A stretch of DNA of 64,000 bases from Phialophora verrucosa (lineage: Eukaryota > Ascomycota > Eurotiomycetes > Chaetothyriales > Herpotrichiellaceae): contig MSED01000014.1 in assembly GCA_002099365.1 (NCBI GenBank), forward strand, positions 1,922,001 to 1,986,000, written 5' to 3'. Under the pieces are notes generated by a model, which searched no databases, was not told where the DNA came from, and saw only the letters and a program-made list of their open reading frames with translations. The position numbers and the translations under genes were made by a program. Below are positions 1 to 12,592 of this stretch, one piece after another (the stretch's first letter is position 1; the number at the start of each line of letters is the position of its first letter).

Positions 1-165
1 CAAGAACTTTTCAATTCCTTCAAAATCGTCCAAGGAAATCGGAGTCTCCGGACAAGAGGCTCTCTAAGTTACATCTGTCGAGGAAGCCAGATAACATCAA
101 CTCGGACAAATTCTGTGACCCAGCAATCCCGACTTTATTTTGGCAGCTCAGCGACAAAGTCAAGC

Positions 166-2079
166 ATGGCTGGTGAACTCGACGGCGGAGTGTCGTCATT
201 GACGCTCGAAGAAATGGCGAAAGTCAAAAATCCTATGGACTTCTACCGACAGCATATCGCTGAGCGCTTATCCCCGATTGTCAATCGACCAGAGAAGGAC
301 TTGATTCCATTATTACAATGGACTGCCACACAGGACAAGGGAGATCTCATGCTAGCTGTTGCCGCTCTGAGGGCCAAGGGCAAACCGCCTCAGGACCAAG
401 CAAAAGAAATTGCTGAAGCCTTCCCCAAGACGGATGATACCTTCGTCACCGTGAGCCAAGCCGGTGCATTCGTCCAGTTTTTCGCGAAGCCAGAACATAT
501 CATCAAAATGACCATCCCCGAAATCCTCACACACACAAAGGCATATGGTTCAAATCCAGCTCCCGGGTTGAAAGACCCCTCGGACCCCTCCAAAGGACAA
601 AAGATGGTCATTGTCGAGTTCTCATCCCCGAATATCGCCAAAGAGTTCCACGCAGGCCATCTCCGAAGTACCATCATCGGCGGGTTTTTGGCGAAGCTTT
701 ATCAAATCCTGGGCTGGCAGGTGTTGAGGATGAACTACCTGGGAGATTGGGGCAAACAATATGGTCTGCTGGCCAATGGCTTCAAGCAGTTCGGCAGCCA
801 AGAAGAATTGGACAAGAACTCGATCGCACATCTGTTCCAGGTTTACGTCCAAATCAACAAGGTGAAAGAAGCCCAAGATGGCCCGATCAACGAGCTGAAG
901 AAGGAGATCAAGGAGAAGAAAGCTAAAGGTGAAGATGTCTCTGACTTAGAGGCCAAGCTTGCGCCGATGGTGGAAGAGAGTGAAGACGAAAAGGCGAGGA
1001 AGTATTTCCGAAGTATGGAAGAGGGAGACCCAGAAGCCTTGGCGTTGTGGCAGCAGTTCCGGGACTTGAGTATCAAGAAATACCAGAAGACATACGCCAG
1101 GTTGAACATCGCATTCGATGTCTACTCCGGCGAGTCGCAGGTGAAGCAAGAGACGATCAAGCAGGTGTTGGACAGTCTGATGGCGCAAAAGATTGCAGAA
1201 GAATCGGAAGGCGCGATATTGATTGACTTCGCAAAGCACGGTGCCAAGAAGCTCAACAAAGCTATCATCGTGAGGAAGGACGGAACGCCCTTATACTTGA
1301 CCCGAGATCTGGCTGCCATCCTGGAGCGATATGACCAGTATCATTTCGACAAGATGATCTACGTTATTGCAGACCAGCAGAACGAACACGTCGCGCAGCT
1401 GTTCAAGACCACGGAAATCAGCGGGCACAAGGAGGTTGCCGACAAATGCGAGCACATTTCCTTCGGCATGGTCAAGGGCATGAGCACGCGAAAAGGCACG
1501 GTCAAGTTTCTGGACGATATCATCCAGACGGTCAAGGATACCATGCTTGAGGTGATGAAGAAGAACGATCAGAAATACTCGGCACTGGACGACCCAGAAG
1601 CCGTGGCAGATACTCTGGCTATCACAGCGATCATGGTGCAGGATTTGACCGGCAAGGTTCGAAACGGCTACGAATTCAACATCAACCAGATGACGGCATT
1701 TGAGGGAGACACCGGCCCATACCTGCAGTACGCGCACGCGAGGTTGTGTTCGATCGAACGGAAAGCCAACGCAGACCTCAGCGCGCTGGGCTCCGCCGAC
1801 TTGTCACTGCTGCAAGAGACTCACGCTATCAATTTAGCACGATCCCTCGCTCAGTACCCCGACGTGGTCCTCAACACGCTCAAGACTCGCGAACCGGCTA
1901 CCGTGCTGACTTACCTGTTCAAGATGGCCCACGCGCTGAGCTCGAGTTACGACCACTTACAAGTCGTCGGAAGTGAACCAGAGCTGCAGAAAGCTCGGCT
2001 GGCATTATACGAGGCTGCTCGGCAAGTGCTGTGGAATGGCATGACCTTGCTCGGATTAACCCCGGTGGAGAGGATGTAA
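166..2079 (+). CDS. Arginyl-tRNA synthetase (class I), cytosolic type
   Basis: Ligates arginine to tRNA-Arg for translation. The 637-residue product has the eukaryotic/fungal ArgRS layout. An N-terminal additional domain covers roughly residues 30-120. The catalytic fold follows, with a HIGH-type motif (HAGH, near residue 160, after SSPNIAKEF). The KMSKS equivalent appears as MSTRKG near residue 438. The C-terminal anticodon-binding helical domain includes GDTGPYLQYAHAR. I chose the ATG at 166 because the open frame extends upstream only through a GTG codon at 115. An acceptor-like site ending at 146 (tttggcag) means a short upstream exon, for example one adding a mitochondrial leader, cannot be excluded. 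No intron is seen inside the frame and the stop is TAA. Family assignment is very secure; the exact N terminus is less so. Confidence 0.95.
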   Translation: MAGELDGGVSSLTLEEMAKVKNPMDFYRQHIAERLSPIVNRPEKDLIPLLQWTATQDKGDLMLAVAALRAKGKPPQDQAKEIAEAFPKTDDTFVTVSQAGAFVQFFAKPEHIIKMTIPEILTHTKAYGSNPAPGLKDPSDPSKGQKMVIVEFSSPNIAKEFHAGHLRSTIIGGFLAKLYQILGWQVLRMNYLGDWGKQYGLLANGFKQFGSQEELDKNSIAHLFQVYVQINKVKEAQDGPINELKKEIKEKKAKGEDVSDLEAKLAPMVEESEDEKARKYFRSMEEGDPEALALWQQFRDLSIKKYQKTYARLNIAFDVYSGESQVKQETIKQVLDSLMAQKIAEESEGAILIDFAKHGAKKLNKAIIVRKDGTPLYLTRDLAAILERYDQYHFDKMIYVIADQQNEHVAQLFKTTEISGHKEVADKCEHISFGMVKGMSTRKGTVKFLDDIIQTVKDTMLEVMKKNDQKYSALDDPEAVADTLAITAIMVQDLTGKVRNGYEFNINQMTAFEGDTGPYLQYAHARLCSIERKANADLSALGSADLSLLQETHAINLARSLAQYPDVVLNTLKTREPATVLTYLFKMAHALSSSYDHLQVVGSEPELQKARLALYEAARQVLWNGMTLLGLTPVERM

Positions 2080-4710
2080 GAACAGACAATCGAACGCAGA
2101 GGAACTTTTGTCGGAGTGTTTAATGTGTGGACAGGGATGGGTCTGGCATTTGAGCGGGAGATTCCGGAATATGCATCTTGCTGAAGGATTGATACCCTGC
2201 CCTTCTAACCTGGAGTTCGGCCGTGAGTTCATGCAAGAGACAAGCGCGAACCACGGATGACCGGCCGATCAGGGACTTGGAGCAAGGCATCAGGCTGATA
2301 AGAACACGGGGCAGCTGCATGAACTAGCCTTATGCGTGGTACACGGGGACCTTGTACCTAGGAAGACTTGATGATGCCATGTCGTCCTGCCGTGGCTGGA
2401 TGTGGTGAGGGTGCATCCCGCGAAGACAGAGTAGGCTCTAGTCAGGGCAAAAATTTGCTTGCCAGCGTCACAGTGCGTTGGGCAGCCACACGTAGCTGAT
2501 CATCATCCTTCTTGCCACCACTTTCATCCGGACCGGATCTGGGGGAACCCGAGTCCTGTGGACATGCTTAGGTAGACAACGAAAATATGGCAGGAGAGGG
2601 AGCTTTGGGGGCCGGTCAATCGTGATGCCTAGGGTGAAGAGAGTGCATTCTACTTGACTGAGCACTGCTTGCGCGAGCTTGAACCTGACACGCAGAACAA
2701 GGAGGATGTTTCCTGCCACGACGAAAGGGCCCTGCAGCGCATAAACCGCTTCCAACGCTGGAGGGGTAATCTGATGCATGGAGGGGATGGTAGCGACGAG
2801 GGTGAGCACGGGTAGCGCATTGAGCGAATCTGGGATCGGCCCTTCGCTGTGTGTAGGCTCCCCGCGTTTGCTGCTGGCCAACAAATAGGCTGCCGTGTAA
2901 CAATCAGGTCATGGTGTTGTATCACAATGCCATCCCCTTCGTGAACGCCACTCCACGTTCCGTGTGACTCGTGGATGGTGCTGGCAGGCTAGATGGATTT
3001 AGGCGGATACACAAACACCTCGGGCGGCTTGCTTCCCCTCGCTCGTTACACGTTGAGGGAGAGGCAGAGGGCTGGTGTACTGTAGGCAGCGCGTTATGCT
3101 GCCGACTTGGCTGCCTGGTCACGTTTGACAGAGCATCCCTGCTGACGTCGATTTGTGGTTGAGAATCACCGCACGCGGACGCGAGATGCTGATGGCAACG
3201 AGGGCTAGGAAGCGAGGTGGTCAACCCCCCAAGTGGCAGAGATGGATGGCAGAGGGTTGCCGAGGGTGGCAGATGGCGGCAGTCACATTCCCCGAGTGGA
3301 TGTCCTCGTCCGCTCGTGCCTGCAACTAGAGCTGGGGTGTGCGTGGTGTGTATAGGTTGGGCAGCTCATTGGGCTTTATCTGCCACTCACATTGCAGCAA
3401 ACGTTCATTAATGCGGCACATCACGCAACTAATTCTGACCAGCCGTTGACCGGCGAATGTTGAGAGGATGAACAGCGCGAAGGGGTTGATGGGCTGTACA
3501 CGCCGGCGGGGGGATTGGCTCTCACCTGTTCCTCACCTGTCCCTCGCCCGCCCCTCTCTTGCGCACACATTCTTCGTTCGCCGCGCCATTTTCGACAACT
3601 CGAGGATAGGCCCCTGCTCTGCCTATTGCTGCCTCCGAATCCTGTTCGTCATCCTGCAGGCAGTCACCAGTCAAGTCGACTGGCATCCCGCTGGCCGTTG
3701 AATCTTTTCTGTCTTCTTTGCCCCTCGCTGCTCCGCGTTGCCTGCCTCTGCCTCTGCTTCTGCCTCCAGGGACGCGTGGTGGGGTCGAGGTAGAATGACT
3801 TCTCTGCAAAAGACATCCAAGCATAGGCGCCATTAAATCCTACATTTGTCCATATCACCAGCAAGATCTCATATCAGTTTCTTTCATTTGTGTTTGGCAG
3901 ATCTCTGCGGCCTGCCTTTGCATTGACAGGCGCGCATTCTTGGTTGGCAAATCAAGATCGCACACGATTACCGCTTCACTCACTAAAGATCGTCATTGAA
4001 ACACTACGAGACCTGCTTTTTTGCTCGTCGCCCTCCGGCAGGAAACTGTACTGGCCGAAGCGCAATCGCCTGTGCGACCGGAGATTTGCATCATATCTAC
4101 AACGCCATTGTCACAGCGTCGGGAGGTGGAACAAGCCTGAGGCAACCTGAGCACCGACTTTGTCCTGCAACCCCCGACCGAAGAGCGAGGAAAGCGCACA
4201 ATTGCGCGGTTGGGACGGAAAGGCCTTCGGGATGGACGCCTCCCAATACCTCCAAGACTGAAAAATTCCAGATTTAGAAAGGGTCAATTGGGCGAGAGCT
4301 GAGGCAGGACGTCTGGCACACCTGGGACAAGACAATATATCAATTGCTATTTCAGCAAACAAAAATCCGCGGGACGAGCCATCAGCCACGAGCCGCGCCC
4401 AACTGTTGGTCATCACCGTTCAGGAATCCAGCACGGTCGGTGGCTTTTCGTGCCAGTGTTTGGCCGCCCCGGGACCCCGACCAGCCTTACAGCCCCCTGC
4501 AAAAAGTACTTTGCCGTGAATTTTAGCGGATCATCATTCGTGGCCAGGGCAGGGACCCTGACTCTCCACATCTCTCAACCCCCATCACAACCACATTCTT
4601 CGGCCACGTCCAAGAATAGGCTGGTAAGCCAGCCCCTTGCGCTTGTTCAAGTATAACAAATAACTTGCGCAATCGCCAAAGTCTGGTTCCTTTCAAGCAC
4701 CACCGCTCTC
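2080..4710. other. Long intergenic region; no gene recognised
   Basis: About 2.6 kb without a credible coding frame; all open frames are short and lack family features. The stretch from about 3510 to 3800 is rich in C and T on the + strand. That, with its position before the gene starting at 4711, fits a long promoter and 5' leader. No tRNA-like or transposon-like structure was found. Confidence 0.6.
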
Positions 4711-6717
4711 ATGCCAGAACCTGATCGTCATCGTCCCCGAGTCGCCACGTGCGAGGACTGGGACGAAGATGCTCAAACAACCCGTCCGGGAACCCAAACA
4801 ACCGCTAATGTCTCCGCCAAACGCTCCGACCATGACCTCGTTCCTCGGCAACGAGAGACAAACGACTTCTACGTAGACGGCGGAGACTCGGGATATGCCA
4901 GCCGTGCTGCAACAACAGTTAGCGAATCCACCTCCTCAAGTCGTCGGAGAATGCCTGATTTGAAACTCGACACCGCCGGCATTCGCGAGCGGGAGCGGCA
5001 CCCCTATCTGTATTCTCAGACCGCTGCTCCCAGACCACCAACTCGCCGCCAGTCTACGTCTCAGTCGAAAGAACCTTCGCCGGAAAAACGGCCGACCAGA
5101 GTCAGAGACGATCTTCCTGAGAGAGGGTATGCCGACCATCACGCAAAGCCATCCGATCAAAAGCAAGCGGCTAGAGCGAGTCATCCGCCCCCGTCACCAG
5201 TGGCTGCGAAGATGGCAATGCCAAAGGGCACCAAAGATGACCAATCTGTGACCACTAGGAGCAGGAGGCCGTCGTCGAATCAACAACCCAGGCCAGTGAG
5301 CATGTTGCCCCAAAATGCCCCCCCTATGCCGATACAATACGCCATGTATCCTTCATACGCACATCCGAGCATGGCGGCATCGGGCTACGCGACTCCAGTC
5401 ACGCCATCAGGTCCATACGGCCCAATTCCCTTCTCATACGCGCCTCATCCTACCATGCCAACACCGTCGTATGCGACGTATCAGCTGCCTCCGCCTTCTT
5501 ACTTCGACCAATTACCTGAACCACGATCAGCCCGACCAAGTCGACATCCAAGCCCTGTTCGACGAACAAGCGCATATGGCGAACCGGTCATCAAACAAGG
5601 CTATCCTGACTCGGCAATGATGTCCCTCGAACGAATTCCCTCGAAAGAGAGCCGGCCAGCACCTCCTTCACACAAGTCCGCTCGTAGCATTGAGGTTGAT
5701 CGAGGGCAGATGCTGCCCCCACCTCGGCCGCAGCAGCATGAGGTCGTCCTCGGACGAAGACCCAGCAATAGAAGGTCCCAGACTTATCATCCACAAGAGC
5801 CTACTGTCCGCGAGAGAGTCGTCTTCGAGCCGGACCAATATGACAGCGACGATGACCGTGATTACAGCCACGTCCGCGCCGCGCCTCCACCGGCTTCTCG
5901 TGAACGCAGAGAGTCTTCCTCCCGTCCACCTTCATCATACCGGCCGCTTACACATGTGGAGCCACGTGACCGACCTCCGGCGAGAAAGTCCGTCTCATAC
6001 TCCGCAGGAACGACTGTGACAAAGGTAGCGTCCTCTTCGTCGCACCATATGCCTCGGCGTATGACCGTACCTCTTGAACAAAAGGAGGCAGAGGTGGAGG
6101 AGTACCAAATGAAACGAAACAGCGCGGCTGCGGCTGCCAGTGGCCTGACTGTTGAAGCCCTCCGCAAGCTCGACCAGCGCACTTCGAGTTCAAAATCCGA
6201 AACAGGAAGCAACTTCAGCCATCAGTCGTCATCCAAAGACTCGTCTGGGCGCGATCGAAGTCAGACTGCCGGCGGTACGAAGACCAGTATAATGCTCCCG
6301 GGTGGCATGAACGTGACCATTCCCGAAGGCTATATGAGCAGAGACGGTCGCCCTCTTAGCATCAACATTGGCGGTCTTGTTGTTTCGGTTGCGGCAGAAG
6401 GCAAAGAGAACGAACGTCCCAAAGAGCAGAAGAGAATTGAACGTGCACCCAGTGTTGCCAGCCGGACTTCCAAGAGGAGCGCTGCCAGTAGCGTTGTCTC
6501 CAACCCTCGAGGCCGAGACATGCCGCCTTCTGCTTCTCGACGACCGTCACAGCTGGAAGATCGTATTCCGACGAGTCTGAGATCGAGCCGTCAGCCAAGT
6601 CGAGCCCCGAGCATGAACCGAGGCAGCCACGACTACTCCTCGAAACGACAAAGCGTCGACTACAGCAGGGAAATTGATTACAACAGAGAATACGACGATT
6701 TCTACGCGGCCGGATGA
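4711..6717 (+). CDS. Conserved fungal disordered protein, unknown function
   Basis: A single-exon 668-residue protein, mostly low complexity and rich in Ser, Arg, Pro and Gln. Acidic N-terminal motifs include DWDEDAQ and DSGYASR. A Tyr/Pro-rich segment lies near residues 200-265, and Arg/Ser blocks run throughout. The most conserved-looking part is near residues 455-570. It has a short helical EAEVEEYQMKRN, then LTVEALRKL, then a beta-like segment (MNVTIPEGYMSRDGRPLSI). This layout resembles a family of unnamed filamentous-fungal proteins I have met before; no biochemical role is known to me. There are no transmembrane segments and no signal peptide. The ATG at 4711 is the first in frame, and the C terminus (YDDFYAAG) ends at TGA. 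The gene is surely real from its length and codon coherence. Confidence 0.8.
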   Translation: MPEPDRHRPRVATCEDWDEDAQTTRPGTQTTANVSAKRSDHDLVPRQRETNDFYVDGGDSGYASRAATTVSESTSSSRRRMPDLKLDTAGIRERERHPYLYSQTAAPRPPTRRQSTSQSKEPSPEKRPTRVRDDLPERGYADHHAKPSDQKQAARASHPPPSPVAAKMAMPKGTKDDQSVTTRSRRPSSNQQPRPVSMLPQNAPPMPIQYAMYPSYAHPSMAASGYATPVTPSGPYGPIPFSYAPHPTMPTPSYATYQLPPPSYFDQLPEPRSARPSRHPSPVRRTSAYGEPVIKQGYPDSAMMSLERIPSKESRPAPPSHKSARSIEVDRGQMLPPPRPQQHEVVLGRRPSNRRSQTYHPQEPTVRERVVFEPDQYDSDDDRDYSHVRAAPPPASRERRESSSRPPSSYRPLTHVEPRDRPPARKSVSYSAGTTVTKVASSSSHHMPRRMTVPLEQKEAEVEEYQMKRNSAAAAASGLTVEALRKLDQRTSSSKSETGSNFSHQSSSKDSSGRDRSQTAGGTKTSIMLPGGMNVTIPEGYMSRDGRPLSINIGGLVVSVAAEGKENERPKEQKRIERAPSVASRTSKRSAASSVVSNPRGRDMPPSASRRPSQLEDRIPTSLRSSRQPSRAPSMNRGSHDYSSKRQSVDYSREIDYNREYDDFYAAG

Positions 6718-8123
6718 TCTGGAATGGTTGGACATACGTTTTTGCGCATGTATTTTGTGCTACGGGTGGTCATCTGAGCGGATTTTTCCTTCTCCTCCAC
6801 CTCCTCCTCCACCCGATGGTTGGCTATTCTGACGTGTCGTTTTCTGGAACATTTTTTCTTTCCTGCGTTCTTGCTCAGGGGCCAGTTATTTCCAAGATTG
6901 TCATGGCTTTGAGTGTTCGTTTCTCCGGGCAGGCCGTACCTCTTGACGAGGCGGGCCACGCTTGCGTCGCCCGTTGCTGCTCTACCGTTGGGCAAGGATG
7001 TTTGCCAACCGTCTTTTCTGATGGCAAAAAGCAAAGCAGAAAAAGAAAACCAAAAGTCCAACAAAAGTTACTTGATACCCCCCCTCGACTCGCTTTCAGC
7101 ATAGCCGGAGGCAGGGAGGTGGAACAACCATGTTGGTTAGCTGGGCTGCCAACGTGGGAAAAGCAGCGAGTGGCATTTTTTCCCCCGGATTTTCTGCACT
7201 TGGGGGTTGATGTGTTGATATGATACAACTTGTGGCATGCACGCACTGGTGATGGGGATCTTTCCTTTTTCTTTTCTGTGTCATGATGCTTTCAGAGCCT
7301 GTTGGTGGCCATTGATTGGGCTTTCTTGGGCCATGGCGCGCGTCAGGTACTCGGCCTTTGCGCCACGTTACCTCAGAGCCAACGTTTTGTCGTCTGGGTT
7401 TTTTTTTAATTCTTTGTTCTGAACGACCAATGTTACGATTTGATACGATTTGACGAAAGATGAGGAGACGGCAAGGACCCGAAATTGAAAAAAGGAGCCC
7501 AGGCAGACGAACGGTCTCCTGTGTGGTGGTACAGTAGAGAAAGGGAGAGGAGGGAACACCCTCGAAGGGAAGGGGAGAAACCGAGCTTCTTATGTCCTAC
7601 AGCTGGGATTACAGCTGGGTGTAAGAAGGTAGAAGACATACTCTAGCGGAGACACGATGTCAAGATCAAGATCGAGATCGAGGTCAAGATAGTATCACGA
7701 TCAGTATCAAGATCAGTACCAAGATCAATCAATATCGAGAAAGTTTCCTCGAATAATAACGCAATCGATACCCGACCGGCTCGTTCTGACTGGATTTCCA
7801 AGTGATAACTGCTAACTGCTAATGTGCATCCGTGTATGCATGTTCCCCTGAGGGCACGACGACCGGTGCAAGTCGATGTGGTTCATCGTACTACTCGTAT
7901 ATCTCGCAAACAGACCAGGTAGTATATGCAGACGGTATTATTAGTGGTCGTAATCTATATCCCAAAACAACAAGGAGATCGTCGTGACATCGTCAGTGCC
8001 AGTCCTGTGACCAAAATATGTAAACCAATAATGCTATGCTTTTGCCGGAAAAAACCATATTCGGGATATATCCGCACAGTAACGCTTGCTGATAAAACAA
8101 AACATCCACTCCACCGATACCCG
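6718..8123. other. Intergenic region between convergent genes
   Basis: 1.4 kb separating the 3' ends of two convergent genes. It contains T-rich stretches typical of fungal 3' regions and the degenerate GATCAAGAT-type repeat at 7659-7740. No coding frame with family features was seen. Confidence 0.55.
7659..7740. repeat. Degenerate short tandem repeat (GATCAAGATCGAGAT-like)
   Basis: About 80 bases built of imperfect 6-12-base units around CAAGATC, GAGATCG and CAGTATC. It is non-coding and lies between convergent genes. It looks like a decayed microsatellite or minisatellite. Confidence 0.6.
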
Positions 8124-10313
8124 CTACTTGTGCCGATACTGTTCAAAAGCCAGGTCGGGCAATCTGGGCTCCCTCGAGAAGGGTGGAGGACTTCCACTAT
8201 GGTCACTTCTTCCTTGGCTCAGGCTGCGGTAGCCGCTCTTGCCCATCTCGGCGCCTTTGGTGACGAGCGTTTCCTGGCTCTCGTCGAGTCGAGGCCCGAA
8301 GCGTGAGTAAGCGTGGGCACGCACTTGTTCGTAGCCACCGACTTCGGACGGTTTGCGGTCGTGCCGGGGTGGTGAACCGAAGGGAGTTGGCTGCATGAGG
8401 AATGCGTCGCCCTCCAGGTCTTGAGAAAGATTCTTCTCTGCCGCCTTGCGGCGCTTGCGGTGAGGGTTCTCTCGGAAACAGGTGATGATACTGTTGATGA
8501 CGATCAGCAGTGCAAGGATGGCGGTCAGGCCAGATTGCACCGCGATCAAGACGACACCGGTGATGGTCTTGGTGGTTTGTGCGATTCCGAGCTCCTCCAC
8601 AAAGACCAAAATGCAGACCACGGACAAGACCCGGACGATCTGGATGATGATGTTGATCCAGTTGCCCGATTTGCGCTGGTACGGTCGGCTCCAGAGCAGA
8701 AGAATGAGCATCAGAGACTCGATCGCGAGTTGTCCGATGGTTTGAACCAAGCCATGACCATCACCAGCAGCGAGCACGCATCCTTTGGCGAACATGTAGA
8801 TGATGGCCGGGATAAACAGCCACCAATAACCCTGCTTGTAGTTCTCATAAAACAACTTGTACTTCTTCCAGGTCTCTTTGTTCTCGAACAGAGCGTGGGC
8901 GTTGCCTTCGATCTTCTTCAGTTTCCTGACGACGGTGAAAATCCTCCAGGTGTAAAAGGCAAGGAGCGCGGTGAAAGTTGCCAGCGTGACCCCAGCAAGG
9001 ACCTTAGCGGCCCAAGAATCGCCATGGGTGAATTGGAAAATGCAATACAGTGTCCAGACACCGTAGAGTAAGAATATCAAGTTGGTGATTGTTTGGAACA
9101 TGATGCGCCAGTATTCCTTGCGGAATGTCGTCAAGCCTTTGGGAAATTTCCCGAAGAGTGCCCATGCCTCTAGAATGACCTTGAACAGCAAGATACCGAC
9201 GACGATGGCGGAAAGAACGATGGCGAAGATCAAGAGCACCGTCATAAAGGTGTTGGCCTGTGGAATGGTAAGCTGCTCGACGTAGCCCTGAATTCCCTGA
9301 ACAAGGTGAGATTCCCCGGAGGTGCTCGAGCCAGAGTCGTCGCTGGTACCATTGATGGAAGTGGTGACTTGGCGTGCAACCAAAAGTAGTGCACGCTTTG
9401 CGATGCCGCTCGTCGTGGTGACCGTAGTGCCGTCGGGATAGACCAAAGTGGCGTTCTTGAGGTAATCGTAGCTGTTGTTCGTCAAGTTGCCCCCAGTATG
9501 CGATCTGAACGAGTCGATGGAGGTTTGCAAGCCACCCCATGAGATGAGGCCCGTGCTGAACGCAAAATTCTTTGAGAAGCTGCGATAGACGCCCGGGTAA
9601 TTAACCGAGTGCATACCATTCATCGCCATCCCCTGGAACCACGACATGACTTCGAAGAAGCCGGGGCTGGAACTGGTCGAGCCAGGGTGCGCACCAGTGG
9701 CAGCTGCACCCACCAAGGAGACAGCCAACGCAGCCGCAGCAATAGCGGCGGCGACGTACGATACAGCCGGCACATCTGTGGTTTTTCCATTAGAAACACC
9801 CGATTGTACACAAGCCACCTCTGAACCGTCTTTGGCCTTGAGAACCAGCTGGGCATTTCCATCGAGATCGGGAAGTGAATAGGCGATTGATGGGATGAGG
9901 GAGGTATAGGAGGAAGGAATCACTTGCGACCCGTTCGCGGCAAATGTGCCCGCAGGTACTGGACGGTGTTAGCATGGCATGTCCGATGGTGACGAGGAAT
10001 TGGACTTACCAGGACACAGCTGATCGACCTTGGTGTCATCGGCACAGGGATCAAAGCTGTTGTTGTATACCTTGACGCCATACGCCGTCACGACCAACTC
10101 GGCGGTGACAAACTGTTCCTTGGTGCTTGTGCCAGAAACATCGAAATCAATGTTGTTGGTTGACTTGTCAAATGAGATGTCGACGTGGTTGACTTTGATC
10201 GTCGACGAGCCGTTGTTGCAGTTCGAGAAGCCATTGGTCTTCAGGATATCCGTGGCCAGCACAGATGGCAACAGAGCCAGCGAGGCCACCGCTACCACCG
10301 ACGCCCTCCACAT
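8124..10313 (-). CDS. Flc/TRP-like membrane protein (flavin-carrier family)
   Basis: Reconstructed as complement(8124..9958, 10010..10313), 712 residues, with one 51-nt intron (GTAAGT...CAG) joined in frame. A signal peptide covers residues 1-20 (MWRASVVAVASLALLPSVLA). A cysteine-containing luminal ML-like domain with a CNNGSST motif extends to about residue 180. After a hydrophobic Ala-rich helix there are some eight further membrane helices (about residues 340-600) and a charged cytoplasmic tail (ENPHRKRRKAAEK). This is the layout of the fungal Flc1/2/3 family. Those proteins are linked to FAD import into the ER, wall integrity and TRP-like calcium permeability. The start ATG directly precedes the signal peptide. 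Which Flc paralogue it is, and whether it moves FAD or ions, cannot be told from sequence. Confidence 0.88.
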
Positions 10314-11950
10314 GGCGAGATTCAATATGTGTCTCTTGTGGCCGGCACACTCTCTCGAATGCCGCCTTCCAAAACTGCGTATTCCGTGTATTCGAATGGA
10401 ACGAACGAGGACAGAATCAGATGAGATTCTGGACAGGTGCAAGGAAGTGTCGAATGAGCGATTGCCGGAAAGAATCAATAAGGGTCGTGAACGAACGTGG
10501 GAAGCACTGGGAAAGCGAGCGACTCAGAATATGCAGGAACGAAAAGAACTGGGTTGACTGGGTTTTCAGCTGAAGTCTTGATCGCGGGCAAGACGATGCA
10601 GATATGCCTCATCGTCGCCTTGGATAGGATCGAAGGCCCGCTTAAAGACGCCGTTTCAAGCTGCGGGCACCTGGAGCGAGACCACTGCCTCTGGAAGTCC
10701 CGCCCAAAAACCATCGCCGGCAAGTGGAGTTTTGGGGTAAGTGGCGCTTTGGGAAAAACTTTGGGCGTGTGTGACTGGACCTGACTGGGTGTGACTGGGC
10801 GAGTGGTTCCTGCCGCGTAGCCAAGCTCTTGGAACTTCAGGGGGCACCGAGAATGGCGCCAGCCAGTAGCGCCACGGTCCCCGGCGGTGGGTGGTGGTCC
10901 CTGTGGTGGCTTGGGCCATTCGCATGGCACCCCAAAAGGCCCTGGGAGCCCTGCTCTCTGGGTGCAGGCATGAGAGCGGCGGGCTACGAGTAGAGATGCG
11001 ACCAGGAGCTACGAGTATATTTTTCATTGTCAGCATGCCCGGTGGCCGTGCCGTTGTTTGTGTCGCACCATCTTCCATCACTGGTACGTACGAGTAATCC
11101 ACTGCCCAAAATGATGGAAAAGTGAACGGCCTCAGCACATCAGTGGGCCCTCCAGCAGTTCTGGCGTTGAGGCGCAGCCCGAACCATGCAAGACATTCCC
11201 ACCTGTTGCGGTTCGCCAATTCGTCTGGAAGCTCGAGCATTCGGCTGACTGCGCCTCGCCGAAACTCCTTTCTGAATCCTTCAACGAATTTGTCCGCGTC
11301 CGTCTTTGTGCTTTTGTACCTGCATATCGGGCCTCTTGTCAGCATCTTCTGGACATGCAAGGCACGAGATAACAACGGGACGCAAAATCTGCGCTTGCCT
11401 GCGCTATTGCACGCCGAGAGCAAGGGCCATATGGAGATGCATTTTCAATCAAGCATTGCATCTCTCTAGTCCTCGAGAAAGCCAAGTGTGATGGCTGCCG
11501 ACCCGCCCAACGAGATCCTAATAATAGCGGGAGCCACTTCTTGAGCCAAGGACCACGCGACGCGAATGCTCACAGCCTCGTCGACTTCAGGAGCACATGC
11601 CTCCACCCAAAAAAGAACGGTGGTCCATAGCTTTGAGCTTCGTCAAGCCAAAAAGACGGCCAATTATGTGGAGAAAAAGACGACATGCTGCTTCCTACGA
11701 GTACAGTGAACGTGGCTAAGGTTCGGAGGCACTAGGATGCTCTGTTTTCGTAGTGTACATTTTCCGGCTCCCTTCCATCATGGCATCTCTGTGACGCAAA
11801 AGCGCCCATTCATCTCGTCAGAAGATTGGTCACTTTTCCTCTGATGAAGAAGCACACAAATAGCTCCAGGCTTGCCTCTCTGACGTCCTGAACGCCCCCA
11901 AAATGCATCACATCCCGTCAGCGACAGCAGTAGAGGCATCTCGTTCATCA
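10314..11950. other. Intergenic region (Flc 5' side to Hrp1 3' side)
   Basis: 1.6 kb. It carries the 5' leader and promoter of the minus-strand Flc-family gene and the 3' end of Hrp1. A 255-codon minus-strand open frame (10656-11423) is present, but it shows no family features and lies where a leader is expected, so I do not call it a gene. Confidence 0.5.
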
Positions 11951-12560
11951 TCATCTGCCATACGGATGGTATCGACCTCTCCCTCCCCGGAATCCTCCCA
12001 CTGGCTTGTTTCCTGGGTTCTTAGGCCCCGTGGGTGCATTGGCTGGAGCGCTGGGTGCCGCAGCTCCGCCAGGACCCTTGGGTGGTTTCGGCGTATTGTG
12101 ACGGACTGGTCCCGCGGAGCCTCTGCCGCCGGCGTTGCCTTCTGGTTGAGGGACATCGTCGTACATGCCTTCCCATGACTGCGGCCCACCGCCGTGATGT
12201 TGTCCGTGCTGACCTTGAAAGCCTCCTCCGCGTGGACCCTGGGGGAAACCACCCTGGCGACGCTGGTGTTGTTGTTCATATTTCTGTTGCTCGAACGCCA
12301 ACTGCTCTTGTGCCGACAACTGTCGTTGCACTCCACCCATATTTGCCGGACCCATTGGTGGACGGGGTCCGCCACCCATGTTCATCCCGTTCATCCCACC
12401 TTGTTGCATATTCATCATCTGTTGCATCATCTGGGGGTTCATGCCTTGCATGTTGCCCATGTTGGCGTTCTGTGAGTTGGGACTGTTTCCGCCTTGCATC
12501 TTCTGTTGCTGCTGCATCATCTGCATCATCTGCATCTGTTGTGGAGTCATACCCATATTC

Positions 12561-12592
<32 letters not shown>

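Noticed and set aside
10656..11423. 255-codon minus-strand open frame upstream of the Flc-family gene
   Set aside because: No family motif or coherent domain. It overlaps the expected promoter/leader of a minus-strand gene and contains no supporting introns; most likely chance.
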